DNA of 64,000 nucleotides from positions 14,495,011 to 14,559,010 of the forward strand of contig CM046004.1 in NCBI GenBank assembly GCA_025175895.1, written 5' to 3'. Each line of letters starts with the position of its first letter. The first letter of the stretch is position 1. Below the pieces are notes generated by a model. That model ran no database searches. It was given only the letters and a program-made list of their open reading frames with translations, and was not told where the DNA came from. This document shows, piece by piece, positions 45,452 through 56,905 of this stretch. A program made the translations under genes and the position numbers. The stretch is from Wurfbainia villosa (taxonomy: Eukaryota > Streptophyta > Magnoliopsida > Zingiberales > Zingiberaceae).

Positions 45452-48083
45452 TATCCGTCCTAGTTATCTAATGTAGTGTTGGTGCCTAAGCCATCAGGGA
45501 AATAGAGAATGTGTGTGGATATTCGCAATCTTAATAAGGCTTGTCCTAAAGATTGTTATCCTTTGCCTTGTATAGATCAATTAGTAGACTCTACTATGGG
45601 GCATCAATTTATTTTAATGATGGATGCTTATCAAGGATATCACCAGATACCATTGACATTGGAAGACCAGAATAAAGTTAGCTTTATTATAGTTAAAGGA
45701 ACTTTCTGTTATATTGTTATGCCCTTTGGGTTGAAGAATGCTAGGGCTACTTATCAAAGACTGATGGATAAAATCTTTGAGAAGCAATTAGGAAGGAATG
45801 TGAAAGTGTATGTTGATGATATCTTAGTTAAAACTTTACAGATTGATTAGTTGATACCTGATTTGGAGAAAACTTTTAGTACTTTACGCAGAAGAAAGAA
45901 GCTTAATCCAGCGAAATGTGTGTTTGTAGTCACGCAGGGATGCTTCTTGGGGCATGTAGTTACTGAGTAGGGTATAAAAGCCAACCCTAGTAAGATTGAT
46001 GCTATCCAGCAAATGCAACCTCTAAAAAATTTGAGGGAAGTACAAAGATTGTTGGGAAGAATCACTGCTTTATCTCGCTTTATATTTCGGTCGATAGATA
46101 GAAGTTTTCCCTTTTTAAAGATATTGAAAAGAGTTATTCGGTTTCAATAGAATGAGTATTGTGATAGGGCTTTTTAATCTTTAAAAGGGTACTTGTCTGA
46201 ACCACCTTTTTTGACTAAGCCTCATCCCGAGGAAATGTTATGGGTATACTTGGCTCTTTCTAAAATTGTTGTAAGCTTAGTATTAGTTCGGCAGGATAAG
46301 GGTTAGTAACATCCGATATATTATATCAGTTATCTATTAAAAGGACCTAAAGTTCGTTACACTAATTTGGAGAAGTTAACATGAGGACTAGTTTTAATTG
46401 CTCGGAGACTGCGACCTTATTTTTTGTCACATCCATTAGTGGTGCTTGCTAATGCTCCCTTGAGAAGAATACTCACTCATCCAAAGGCTACTGGGAAACT
46501 CATTAAATGAGCTACTGAACTTAGTGAATATGATATTACGTATTAACCTCGCACTTCTATTAAGGCTCCAGCATTAGCTGATTTCTTAGTAGAAACTATA
46601 CATAAAGAGGAGTCAAATCCCATGGGTTATATATGCAGATGGATCCTCTAAAAAAGAAGGTCGTGGAGTCAGGATAATTCTGATTTCACCGCAAGGGGAG
46701 GAGGTTAAATTAGTAGTCAGATTGTATTTTAGAGCATCTAATAATGAAGCTGAGTATGAAGCTTTATTTATAGCTTTGCAGGCTGCTAAGAATATAGGCG
46801 CAAGCAGATAGTAGTGCATATTGACTCTTAATTGGTGGTGCAATAGATAAGTGGAGGATTTGAGGTAAAAGATGACAAGTGTAAAAATTATTGTGAATTA
46901 GTAGAAAAAGCTAAGGGGTACTTCTCAGAGGTATTGTTAAAAAAGATCACTTGGGAAGAAAATCAGAAGGCTAATGAATTGGCTCAATTAGCTAGTACTT
47001 TAGGAAATTGGAGTACTCAAGAGGTAATCACACAGATTGAATTGTTATCTCAAGGAGAAAAATCGGAGGAGTTGGTAGAAGAGGATTGAAAAAAAGAATT
47101 GGTTTCATTTTTTTCAAGATAAGGAGGTGCCTAAGAATTATGTGAGGGCTCAACAGTTTAAACAACAGGTAGTTCATTTTTGTATGTTGAAAGGAATTCT
47201 GTATAAAAGAACTAGTGTTGGACCTCTATTGCGATGTTTAGGAAAGACAGAGGTAAATTATGTGTTATGAGAGATACCTGAAGGAGCTTATGGAAGTCAT
47301 ATATGAGGTCGATCCTTAGCTCGGAAGGTATTGTTGGTTGGTTATTTTTGGCCTATTTTAATGAAGGATTCTATCCAGTTAGTGCAACAATGTGAAAGTT
47401 GTCAAAAGCATCATAATTGGCAACATCAACCAGCTGAGTATATGAAGGCAGTGGTGTCATCTTGTCCTTTTGATCAATGGGGTATGGATATATTAGGACT
47501 GTTTCCGATTGGGACAGGTCAGAAGAAGTTTTTATTGGTGGCCATTGATTATTTTTCTAAGTGGGTGGAAGTTGAACCTTTAGCCCATATTACAGAGCAG
47601 ATGATATTAAAGTTTTTGTGGAAAAATATCATGTCATTTTGGTATTCCTAGGAGATTGATATCAGATAATGGGCAACAGTTTCAAGGTAAGAAGTTGGCA
47701 AAATGGTGTCAGGATCTCAAAATTGAACAAGTATTTACATTAGTGGCTTATCCTCAAAGTAATGGGCAGACTGAAGTCACCAATAGGGAATTAGTTCATG
47801 GATTAAAAACTAAGTTAGACCATGTGGGAGGAAGTTGGGTAGAACAGTTGCCTAGTATATTATGGTCCTTTCGTACTACTCCTAGAAGAACTATAGGGAC
47901 CACTCCTTTTAATATGGTGTATGACACGGAAGCAGTATTACCTATAGAAGTTAGAGTGGAGTCTGCTCGAGTGATGGCTTACATCCCGAGTGATAATGGA
48001 GTGGCTCGACATATGGAGTTAGACTTAATTCAGGAGAAAAGGGATTCTGCTTTATATCATGTTGAAAGGTATAGGTCGCAATG
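45452..48083 (+). pseudogene. Element A: reverse transcriptase, RNase H and integrase
   Basis: RT: MCVDIRNLNKACPKD, QGYHQIPL, PFGLKNARATYQRLM and an intact catalytic YVDDILVK (about 45,810). Connection and RNase H follow with many stops. IYADGSSKKEGRG and ASNNEAEYEAL (about 46,630-46,770) are the additional RNase H typical of Tat elements. Integrase: CESCQKHHNWQHQPAE, WGMDILGLFP, FSKWVEVEPL, ISDNGQQF and SNGQTEVTNRELVHGL give the DDE residues; a frameshift near 47,650 separates the two halves. Stops replace residues that are normally Gln or Trp in RT and RNase H. No chromodomain follows, which fits a non-chromovirus. Confidence 0.85.
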
Positions 48084-48403
48084 ATGAAAGCTTATAATAA
48101 AAGGTAGTACCACGTGCTTTTTAGGTAGAAGACTTAGTATTCAAAAAAGTATTGCCCAAGGGATGCAAAGGTAAGCTAGGACCTAAGTGAGAGGGTCCCT
48201 TCTAGGTGGACAGCCGAGCTGGGATTGGAACTTACTACTTGAAGGATGCTTAAGGAAGGCTTTTAGTAAGACCATGGAATGTGTATCATTTGCAGCCTTA
48301 TTTTAGTGGATAAATATTGTAAAGTTTGTGTTTGTATTTCTTTAAAAGAATATAATGTAGGATGAATAGTGTCTTGTTCAAATATTGCAATAAAGACAAA
48401 GTG
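48084..48403 (+). other. Pol 3' end and spacer of element A
   Basis: Degraded codons of the integrase C-terminus can be read up to about 48,310 (GPFxVDS-like and YHLQPYF); after that no coding is supported until the antisense ORF. Confidence 0.45.
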
Positions 48404-49884
48404 TTACATTTTCTTAGTATTGGATGAAAAAGGAAAAGATAGTAAATCAGGAAGGGTGTGATCAATTGTATTGCCTAAATCTAGAAAATTGGTGGAATGC
48501 CTGGGAGGTGGATAGCCTACTGCTTGAAATTGGTTGATGCAGTCTTGGAAGCCCCATTGTAGAAAAGCAAAGCTTCGATCCAGGAACAGGTCATTGATTG
48601 TAGCAGAGGTCCAAGATGTTTCTTGTGTGGTACTTGTTCCTTCTTTAAAGGATGGTCGGGCTCTTAGAGTATCCAAGGTGTTTTGTAAGTAAGAGGTTTG
48701 AAAGTGAAGGGATGAAAGTTCTGCTCGGTCGGCTTGAGCTTTTATATAAGAGGTCTGAAGTTCTTTCTTGAGTTTTTAATAAGCATGTTGTAATGATAAT
48801 TCTCGGGTTTGATATTTCTATAATTCCTTCTTGAGGGTAATAGTGTATTGAATTCATTGGTTGTTTAAATGGGTTATGCTTGTAATGTCCTGCAAAGCTA
48901 AGTGTTAGTATCAAACAGAAATAACAAAAGAAGTAGCATATTGATCTCATTGATGCTGGATAAAAGGGAATCTAGTAAATCCTGGGTTGAGGGGGAAGGA
49001 AAGGGATTTTGCGTGGTTTGGCCTGATAATGGAGGTTGAAGGGAAGGTGTTGAGTTACGAAGGTGAAGTTGAATAGGGTTTATATGAGAGGGTGGATGAA
49101 TATTGCTGGAAGCCTGTAATAAGAGTGATTCTGAAAAGAAAAAAAAAAGAGTAAGAGTGCATATATGTTATACAAATATACAAGAATATGCTTAAGGAGA
49201 TTGTTATCGAGCGTATCAGTCGACTGCAGGGGGTAATTCAACCTGATCGATGAAAGTGTTGATTTGGTGAGTAACTAATTTATGTTGAATTGTTCTTCTG
49301 CTAATGACAAAGTAATCAATTGATAATCAAGGTTATCTTGGTAATGGCCTAGGGAAGGATGAGGTGGGAGAGTAGTTAGCCAACTGGATGAAAAAGGGAA
49401 TGAGATGAAGAATGCACACAGAAGTAGTGCTCTTTCTATCCCTTGTGAAAAGAGAAAATGCCAGTTAGAAATTGAAAATCTGACTGAGCTTTAAAATATA
49501 AGATACCTATTTCAATTTATTCTATTTGGAAAAAATAGTGAAATAAAAAGGTTGATGGAGTAATTGACAGGTATGATGCGATAAGGTAAAAGCCTAACAT
49601 AAAATGAAAAGAGTTAGGACTTAATTGATTTAAAGCAATGGAAAATACTCGGATATCTCTAACAAAAAAGGATGAAGAAGGAAATATAATCCGGATTCTG
49701 TCTGTTCCAAGAAGAAGGCCTTTGTTCATCCAGGAGGTGAGTGAGGATGCTCGGTGGAAGTGGTTGGGATTATGTGAAAGCTCGGAGGAGGCTGTAATCA
49801 AGAGGATAGGGAATGGCATTGTTCTCCTGTCACTTTGGAGTGGGTGGATGTAAACTATGGACGGGGAATTGAGGTAGAATGCAT
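48404..49884 (-). pseudogene. Element A antisense ORF 1 (Transposase_28-like, decayed)
   Basis: Reading on the minus strand from ATG at 49,884 (MHSTSIP, then a stop), the segment LNQLSPNSFHFMLGF...FLFHYFFQIE at 49,670-49,517 followed after a stop by SDFQFLTG and FHKG*KEHYF matches the 'putative gypsy-type transposon' domain of plants. The C-terminal half (48,950-48,404) is helical and Ser/Gln-rich with further lesions. Antisense ORFs between pol and 3' LTR are known in Tat elements; their function is unknown. A TATATATA lies 44 bases upstream of the ATG, so a separate antisense promoter is plausible. Confidence 0.6.
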
Positions 49885-49927
49885 TTTCTTGAAAGTATAG
49901 AGTGAAGAGCAGTGAGGATAGTTTCTG

Positions 49928-49935
49928 TATATATA
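49928..49935 (-). promoter_or_regulatory. TATA box upstream of antisense ORF 1
   Basis: TATATATA in the context CTATATATACAG on the minus strand, shortly before the ATG at 49,884. The function is inferred from position. Confidence 0.35.
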
Positions 49936-50239
49936 GTGAAGAAAGGGGAGGGAAATAACAACTTTCCTGCTTATTCTTAAGAAGAGTGGGGTCATTGAAT
50001 CAGATCAAATTAGTTTGTTAGGGTAAAAATAATGGGTAAGTAAGGAATCTAGTTTCTGTTAAGGTAAACATGGGGTGTATAAGTTTGTTCAAATTTTGTT
50101 ACAAGGCATGTGCAGGTTACCGTGTAAGGCTAAAAAATGGATATTTGCGAAATATGTTTTAGAGCATTAACAACACATATTTGGAAACAGACATTTCTTA
50201 TAGAATTGGGTAATATAAAACTTCATAGAGGTAGTTACA

Positions 50240-52876
50240 TTAATTATGCACAGTGCAGAAACAACAAGTCAGAATAAGGATGAACACTCATTGCAAATTC
50301 AAGGACTGAATATTCATTACAAAGGGTTAACTAATTGTTCATTACAAAAGTTGTGGTTGCAATTCTATGATTCTGAGGAAGTATCTGACTCAGTATTGAA
50401 AGCCTCTTGTGGGAATTTAACAAAAGTAGCTCCTATGTCTAAGAGGATCTTGGGTTCTTTGGAGGAGAAGAGACCTTTATCATTGGCTGCCTGCAGAACC
50501 CCTTCAAATCCCCCTCTAGAAGTACCTTCCATATTTAGTTGCCATGTTAGTTAAGAGTTTCGATTCTTGAGCTAACCAATGTTCTGCCTCGGTTTCTTGT
50601 AGATTGGACAATTCTCTATGAAGTTGGCCAACACGATATGTCTAGTCATTAACAACCTCTGATAATCTCTGAAAATGTTGTGTTAATATGGAGAAGTGAA
50701 AATGGAATTCTATCATACTGTTGTTTGTTCTCTCTTTAAGTTCATTAAAGGCATCTATAAGATCTTCGAGGGGTTGGAAGCACTGTTCTGACTAGAAGTG
50801 CCAATCTCATTCCTTTTGTGCCAATTTTTGAGCTTCGATCTGCTTGCAAGGATGTTGTTTGTTGTTTATAGGACTCTACTTGTTCTTGGAGAAGTCTGAT
50901 AGTAGTATCCTTGCAGGAGCTTTCCCATTTGGCTTGATGTAGATTGTGCTTGTGTTGAATAACAGTTTTCCTTTCTCTGCCAATAATTGGGCTCTTTCAA
51001 CAGTCAGTGCTTGTACTTGAAATTGTAGGTCTTGTAGTTGTTGTTGAAATACTGCTTCTTTCTCGACCCGATTGGGAGATGTAGAGGGGCAGGTTTGGAG
51101 TCCCTTGGTAGAAGTTGAGAGTGTAGAAGGTATGGTAGGGGCTGAGACATTTCTGTATGTAATAGTAGAGGCTGAGGGTGTTGACTCTGAAAATCAGAAA
51201 ACCATTGATTGAAGCTGTGAAGCTTGGAGATGCTCTGCAAAATAAATAAATGACATTAATGTGGGAGATTTATTTGTATCATGAAAGGAGTTAGTAAAAA
51301 GGAAAAAGATAAAAAGCTTACCACGAGGAGGTTCTGATGAAGCTCTTGCAGAAATAGGGGAATGTCAGAGCTGGTGAAAAGGGGGGCAGTTTGCAGCTGA
51401 GTAGAATCTGAGGCAGGAAGGGGAATGTATGAGGGAATTAAGGTTTCGGGAGGTATAGTAGAAGAAGGAGGAATGGATAGGGACATGGGAAGTTCTTGAG
51501 GAGAAGGAGGATGAATGGTACATGCATATGATACGGCCTGTACCAGAAGATCAAGAGGAGAGGAAGTGGTGAATTCATGTACTATGGGGCTTGAAGGGGG
51601 AAGGGGATGTCGTTGTCTGATAGGAATTAAAGAGGCCAAAGGAATGTTATCAGTAGAAGAAGTGGGGGAGGAAGATGAAGAAAGGTCAATAGGGGTGTGT
51701 AAAGAATCAGGAAGAGAAGTAGGTGATGTGGCAAGGGTTGGTAATTCTTAAGGCAAGGATGTTTCTATGGGGAGAAGGATGTTGAAAGAGGGAAAAGAAT
51801 TCTGAATTGGTTTGGGTGGAGGAGGAAGCAAAGCAGGATCTATTAAAGTAAGGGAGAGCTACCCTGGTTTTGCAAGGGTTATAATGTGGTCATGTGGGAG
51901 TTCAGAGGGAACCTGTGATGCAGAAGTGTAAATAATTCTTTGTGAGGTATTTTCAAGAATTGAACAAAGATAATTAAAGTAGGAGGTAGTGGGAAAAGGA
52001 GTAATTACTGATGAGGAGGGTCCTTGGTTGGAAGTGGAGGTGGAAGTTGCTTGAATTTTTCTTCTCTTCTTCTGCTATTTTTTTTGCTAAAGTTCTAGCA
52101 ACAACAACATGCATCATGTCCTCTACAAAATAAGTATGCTAGAATACATTTAAAAGCAAAGATAGTAAGTATATGGTGAAGTGGTGCTTACCTATGGGAT
52201 GTGCTTCAACTAAAGGAATAGGAGACAGTCTGTAATAAGATAATATGGGTTCTTGTAAAATTTCAAAAATACCGAAGTGTCTGTTTTTTAGAAGGGGTTC
52301 AATGGAAGAGAAATTAACATAGGACTTAACGGCTTTGAGCTCGGGGAGTTGGGGAAGTGCAATTCTCTAGGTTAAAGAAAACTACATAATAGGATCTAAA
52401 GGGACATAGAAATATAGATTTTTCCAGCCCTTATGGGAAGTGGGCATGTCAGTAAGGAATTGATAGTCTTGGCATGCCATGAAGTAAAACACGTCGGTAT
52501 CAAACTTTTTGAGTTGGTAGAAATAGTGGAAGACATGAGGAGTTTGGGTGATCTTGAGGTGTTTGAAAATGATTAGGGTTCCGACAAGGATGTGGTTAGA
52601 GTTGGGTGTTAATTGGTTAATGGGGAGGCCATACATAGTATACTAAGATGTCGAAAAGAGGTTTCGGGACAGGGAGGCGGAGGCCTCCTTCGAGTTGGTT
52701 GTGAAGAGGGCACTGGTGTCGGTCGGAGGTTGGTGGGGTCGTTGGTGTGGGGCAGGAAGGATGGCAGTGAAGCCCTTGGGGATGTATTTGGGTTCATGGA
52801 GGAAGAAGGGGTGGTTGAGGGTTAGTTAGCTGGGGGTAATTTCGCACCAAGGAGTGTTGGAAGAAGAAGAGGCCAT
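50240..52876 (-). pseudogene. Element A antisense ORF 2 (Transposase_28-like, decayed)
   Basis: The start ATG at 52,876 gives MASSSSNTPWCEITPS and then a stop. The domain follows in pieces: EGGLRLPVPKPLFDILVYY, then INQLTPNSNHILVGTLIIFK, FHYFYQLKKFDTDVFYFM and SHKGWKNLYFYVPLDP (to 52,382). The middle part (51,640-51,256) is Pro/Ser-rich linker. The C-terminal part near 50,630-50,450 reads YRVGQLHRELSNLQETEAEH and is a predicted coiled-coil. The domain order agrees with ORF 1, so the two are related copies arranged one behind the other. A regulatory or accessory role in transposition is possible but undemonstrated. Confidence 0.6.
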
Positions 52877-52905
52877 GGAGTGATGTTGTTGCAAAAAGGT
52901 TGAAG

Positions 52906-54081
52906 TGTTGGAGGATCGTGGCCCGGCTAGAAGGGGGGTTGAATAGCCTTTCGTGTATGATGGACTTCATTCGTCTTAATCGTCTAAGATAATCGTTAGT
53001 GCAACAAAATATAGATAATAAAATCACTTCCCAATCAAATCACTAATCTCTCCTTTAGCCCAAGACAAGGTGGAGGTAAACCTTCTTACACAATCTCTCC
53101 CTCTTACAATATAATTGAGATAAGAACAAGGAAGAGGAGAGGAAAACATTTAGGTCACTTGGGAGTATGAATATGAGTGAAGCATTAGCATCCCAAAGTC
53201 ACCCAACCCTTCTTTTTATAGGGAAAAGGGTTTCTTCCCGTTGGGCAGGCGACAGTCGACTAATGCATGCACCAGTCAACTGCTGATGGTTCCAACATCT
53301 TCTGACCCGACTGAATCACGACCATTGCAGTCCAATGGCCCCTCCATCAATCGACTGATCAGCCCATCAGTTGACTGATCCAGACAATTAGTCGACTTTC
53401 AAACCTTACAGCCCACGATAACCTGATCACGATCGATGGTGCGAGAGTCGCATCGTCAAACCCTAGCGATGACTGGGCTAGAAACCAACTGTCGAACACC
53501 GATTGAGCACCAGTCAAGTGCCATCGACCCAGAGTAGTCGACTGGTGTCGGGTAAAAGCTCAAACAAACCATTTGTTTGAGCATCCGACTTAACCAAACG
53601 TCGGGTAAACCTCAAACCTAAGTTTGAGCATCCGACTCTTGACTTAGCCATTCAGCTAAGTTCACTTATGAGCTACCCGTCCCAGGTTACAATCGCTCAA
53701 TCTCTCATCTCCCTTGGAGTCCCTCACCAAAGCTCTCTTCGTCCGACCACGTCCCTCGGATGCACCAAGCGGATGACTTCCGCAATGTCATCCTTCGCGT
53801 CTCGCCCTGAAGTCTGCTTCCTTTGGCTTCACTCTAATGCTCCTCGTCCGGTGGTCCCTCGGATGCACCAAGCGCACGACTTCCGCAATGTCATCCTTCA
53901 CCGACTCAAGGACCTGAGCCATGAGATGGTGAACTCACCAATGCTAACATCAAGCTAACCCATGTGTGATTTACTAAGTCTTGCATAACTTAAACACACA
54001 CATCAAATTGATAGCAACCTAACTTAAATCCTTTGCCACACACATCAAAACCAAACCATACTTGGGTTAATTGCCCTAACA
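52906..54081 (-). repeat. 3' LTR of element E
   Basis: It runs in plus coordinates from TGTTGGAGGATCG to TTGCCCTAACA. Apart from the AGAAGGGGGGTTGAATAG edge it is clearly different in sequence from B/C. It nevertheless has palindrome-related motifs (53,253-53,540) just upstream, in element orientation, of TATAAAAA at 53,220-53,213. Confidence 0.75.
53253..53545 (-). promoter_or_regulatory. Palindrome-related motifs and TATA context in the LTR of E
   Basis: CAGTCGACTA, CAGTCAACTG, CAATCGACTG, CAGTTGACTG and TAGTCGACTG occur here. The nearest lies 33 bases from TATAAAAA, matching the spacing in B and C. Confidence 0.65.
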
Positions 54082-55152
54082 ATCTCCCCATTTTTTATGT
54101 GTGGAAACATGTTTAAGTTAGATAAAACATTAACAAGATACATAAGGCAGGAAAGCATGTAAACATAATATGAGTATCAAAACACTCCCCCTTAATACAT
54201 GCAACTCCCCCTTAACACATGCTAATTCTCCCCCTTAGCACGATTAACTTAAACTCTACCATTTCTCCCTCTTTGACACCATCAAAAATAATACACACAT
54301 GTTATATAATGAGGTATCAAAGTCTAATGGAAGAAAAATACCAAAACATGCTAAGAATACCCAAAACAGGTTGTGCACAGTTCCATCAGGCGACTGGTTC
54401 ATATAAATAGTCGACTAACACCTAAATTTCAGCCTTTTTTTATTTTTGAACCCGATTTCAGAAATGCACTAAAATTTTTAAAAAATTCAAAAAATCATGA
54501 AATTTGGGGAACATATTTACAATAAGTCCCTCTATCAGTGATTTTTTTTTTCATGAAAATACATTCAATTTTTGAAAATTAGGCAAAAACTCAAAAGTTT
54601 GAAAAAGACTCAATTTTGTATCAACTTAAAAGCTAGTTTTGCCTTAGAAACTTTTCAAAGCATGAACTCTTAGTTTTCAAAACATGAAATGATTTTAAAT
54701 TATTTAAAATATCCAACCATGATCTTTGGACAATATGTCTATGAATTAAATATAAGCTTTCTCCATGGTTGGTCTATGATTACTATGGTATGATACTTTG
54801 AATGACCCATCTAAATGTCATAAGCATTAGTGAATCAATTGTATTATCCTAACATCTCACCCATTGCTATATTTTCAATCAAGTTAGCCTTATGGTGAAT
54901 GAGAGATGTACCTAAAGGTATTTATACTTAACCATAATTTCATGCAATTATACCCAAGGTTAAGTATTATCCTAAAACACCCATCATGATCATAAATCAA
55001 GTATTATCACTAAATGCACATTATGATCATGAATCAAGTATCACAAATCATGATTTAAACATTAATTACCCAAATCATCCACCATGCTTATAAGTCAACC
55101 AAATATTATCATATGAAATAAGTCTATTTATGGTTGACTATTCTAGGGTTCT
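54082..55152. other. Non-coding interior of element E
   Basis: AT-rich. On the minus strand, polypurine-like tracts recur near 54,185-54,235 (runs complementary to CTCCCCCTTA), another multi-tract arrangement. I see no supported ORF. Confidence 0.55.
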
Positions 55153-55322
55153 CTAACCTTTAAGGATGGACTTGGGAACCCAATATAGATTCTTTCCAAT
55201 AGGGTTCACCAAATACTCCTTTGGGATCCATTTCCTAGTTACAATTATTGTTTTAGATTGTCCTCTAGCAATCAAATAATAGTAAGCCTTCTCATTCTTG
55301 GTTCTCTTATATCCTAGGAAGC
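55153..55322 (-). pseudogene. Gag C-terminus of element E, cut by F
   Basis: The minus frame ends IPKEYLVNPIGKNLYWVPKS before the stop, matching the gag C-termini of B and C (PKEYLVNPxxSNRYW). Upstream residues YHSFLGYKRTKNEK are followed by repeat-derived sequence that belongs to F, so the rest of gag should lie on F's far side. Confidence 0.65.
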
Positions 55323-55330
55323 TGTGATAT

Positions 55331-55500
55331 GGTTGTAAATGAGCTATGAACGGTTGTATGGCTGTGAATTGAGTTGTAAATGGTTGTGTGAGTGAGATAT
55401 GAACGATTGTGCGGCTGTGAGCAAGGAATTGCTGACTGTGTGGTTGTGAATAAGGCTGCTCTTGGCTGTGAAGGGGCTGCAATGGCTGTGAATGGTTGGC
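55331..55500 (+). repeat. Degenerate GGCTGTGAATGGTTGT repeats at the start of F
   Basis: Short units of the type GGTTGTGAATGGCTGTGA recur irregularly about ten times in 170 bases. They produce the Gln/His/Ser-rich antisense reading seen here, which is not a gene. Confidence 0.65.
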
Positions 55501-56529
55501 TCTGGGATTTGCTTGACTATGGCTAAGTGAAAAAGGGTCGATTGGAATGAAGTGTGTCAATTAGGGTGGTTAGATCCCTAATTTGGTGTACTTATGGGTT
55601 GTGATGTGTCGTTTCAAGGCTGTGAATAGGGTTTGGTTGAGGTTGGTCAGGTCCCTAAATTAGTGTGAAATGTCGGTTATCGATTGAGCTATGTGATGCT
55701 TTGATCTCGGCTACAAATGGGGTTGTGGATGTGAGTTAGTATGTGTAATTGATTGGGTGGAGATGTACTTGAGAGTTTTGATGATTTAAACCTAGTTGGA
55801 TGTTGTAAAATTGTTACGCTTGATGAATGGGGATTATAATTCATATTCGATAAAGGATATAGATATAAGGATAATGTAGTAGTTAATTTGTATGTTGTTG
55901 TATGCTTGTACTTAAATGTAATTGATGATATTTGCAGGACGTGGATACGAGACAGGTCCGTGGGCGTGAGGGCTTTATTATTATGAGCATTATAGTAGGT
56001 GGGTAATTTCCCACCTTGGTCACATAGTAGCTAAACCCTGAAGCATATAACTTCATATTATTATCACTTTGACCTTAAATCCACTCTAATTTTTCTAATG
56101 CTTGATACTTTATCTTTGGCCTTATATGCTCTATTACTGTTATCACATTTTCCTTAATCATGATTAGGAGTTATAGATGTGATGTAAGTAAACCTATAAA
56201 TGCTTAATTATGTGTAAATAGTGGAGTATGGATAATGACCTGATTTGTAAATTGGGTAAAAGGTCATCCGTGGGTAGGTAATGTCGTGAACGTAGGATTG
56301 ATTCCAATACCCTTATGTTGCATATTTACTATTGATCATGTGCTGTGTAAATGGTCATGTGAATTGTGAATAGTGTGTCTCTACGGACCGGTGGTCCTAG
56401 CTTGTTATGATCAGTTGAGTATGATTCTCTGCATAATAGGGAGTGTATTGATCAGATTGGTATGACTATGTAGAATAGAGAGTCTATGGTGGATGTCTGT
56501 ATGTGTGACTGTGCATTCATGTTATTTGC

Positions 56530-56905
56530 ATGCATGCTGACGACATGGTCTCTCTTGTGGTTGAGAGGGTCGTTAGTCATCCTGTCTCCCAGGTTACTCA
56601 TAGAGGAGTAACTGGTGTGAGGGCAGAGCATTTGTCGTGCCACACTCTACCACTATAGATGGTGGTAGTTGGAGTTGCGTGCATTTATCCTGGGTGAGTG
56701 GCACTCGACCGCTCATGGGTAGCGTTAGTCGGAGTGGTTAGCAGCAGGAACCCCCGTTGTGTAGCTAGCTCTTTACGCTTATATGCTTCTTGTTCATACT
56801 GCCCACTCGGCCACTCGAGAGCAGTGGTTGGTGTTGAGTTGGGACAATTGTCATGTCGTGCCACTTAGGCCACACTGGGGTCATGATAGTGAGTAAGGGT
56901 GCACA
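56530..56905 (+). repeat. Hairpin-rich CCAC...GTGG segment, LTR of F
   Basis: Corresponds to 30,780-31,200 in D. It contains CCACTATAGATGGTGG and CCACTCGAGAGCAGTGG with the same preceding block, despite large divergence elsewhere. Confidence 0.55.

Larger units (their letters stand above)
14647..52905 (+). mobile_element. Element A: Ty3/Gypsy retrotransposon, Tat lineage, host of nested insertions
   Basis: Order along the plus strand: 5' LTR (about 14,647-16,106), primer-binding site, gag start at 16,146, insertion of B, gag (25,261-25,917), insertion of C carrying D, gag end, protease, reverse transcriptase, RNase H and integrase (43,770-48,083), then two antisense ORFs (48,404-52,876). Removing B and C restores one continuous gag order, which proves they are insertions. 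A Tat-type gag, the NNEAEYEAL RNase H motif and antisense ORFs between pol and 3' LTR all fit the Tat lineage. The 3' LTR is not seen; element E interrupts at 52,906. A's own left boundary is approximate because its target duplication cannot be checked. Confidence 0.85.
52906..55322 (-). mobile_element. Element E: Sirevirus-like element, minus strand, cut by F
   Basis: A 1,176-bp LTR (52,906-54,081) is followed by TCTCCCCATTTTTT, the complement of a polypurine tract, so it is the 3' LTR of a minus-strand element. The interior is non-coding until a gag C-terminus at 55,153. Element F interrupts at about 55,323, and the other LTR lies beyond the window. The left flank TGAAG (52,901-52,905) is the candidate target duplication. 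Confidence 0.75.

Noticed and set aside
50246..51751. Plus-strand ORFs (102 and 78 aa) in the antisense-ORF region of element A
   Set aside because: They are shadows of the minus-strand Pro/Ser-rich linker and coiled-coil of antisense ORF 2.
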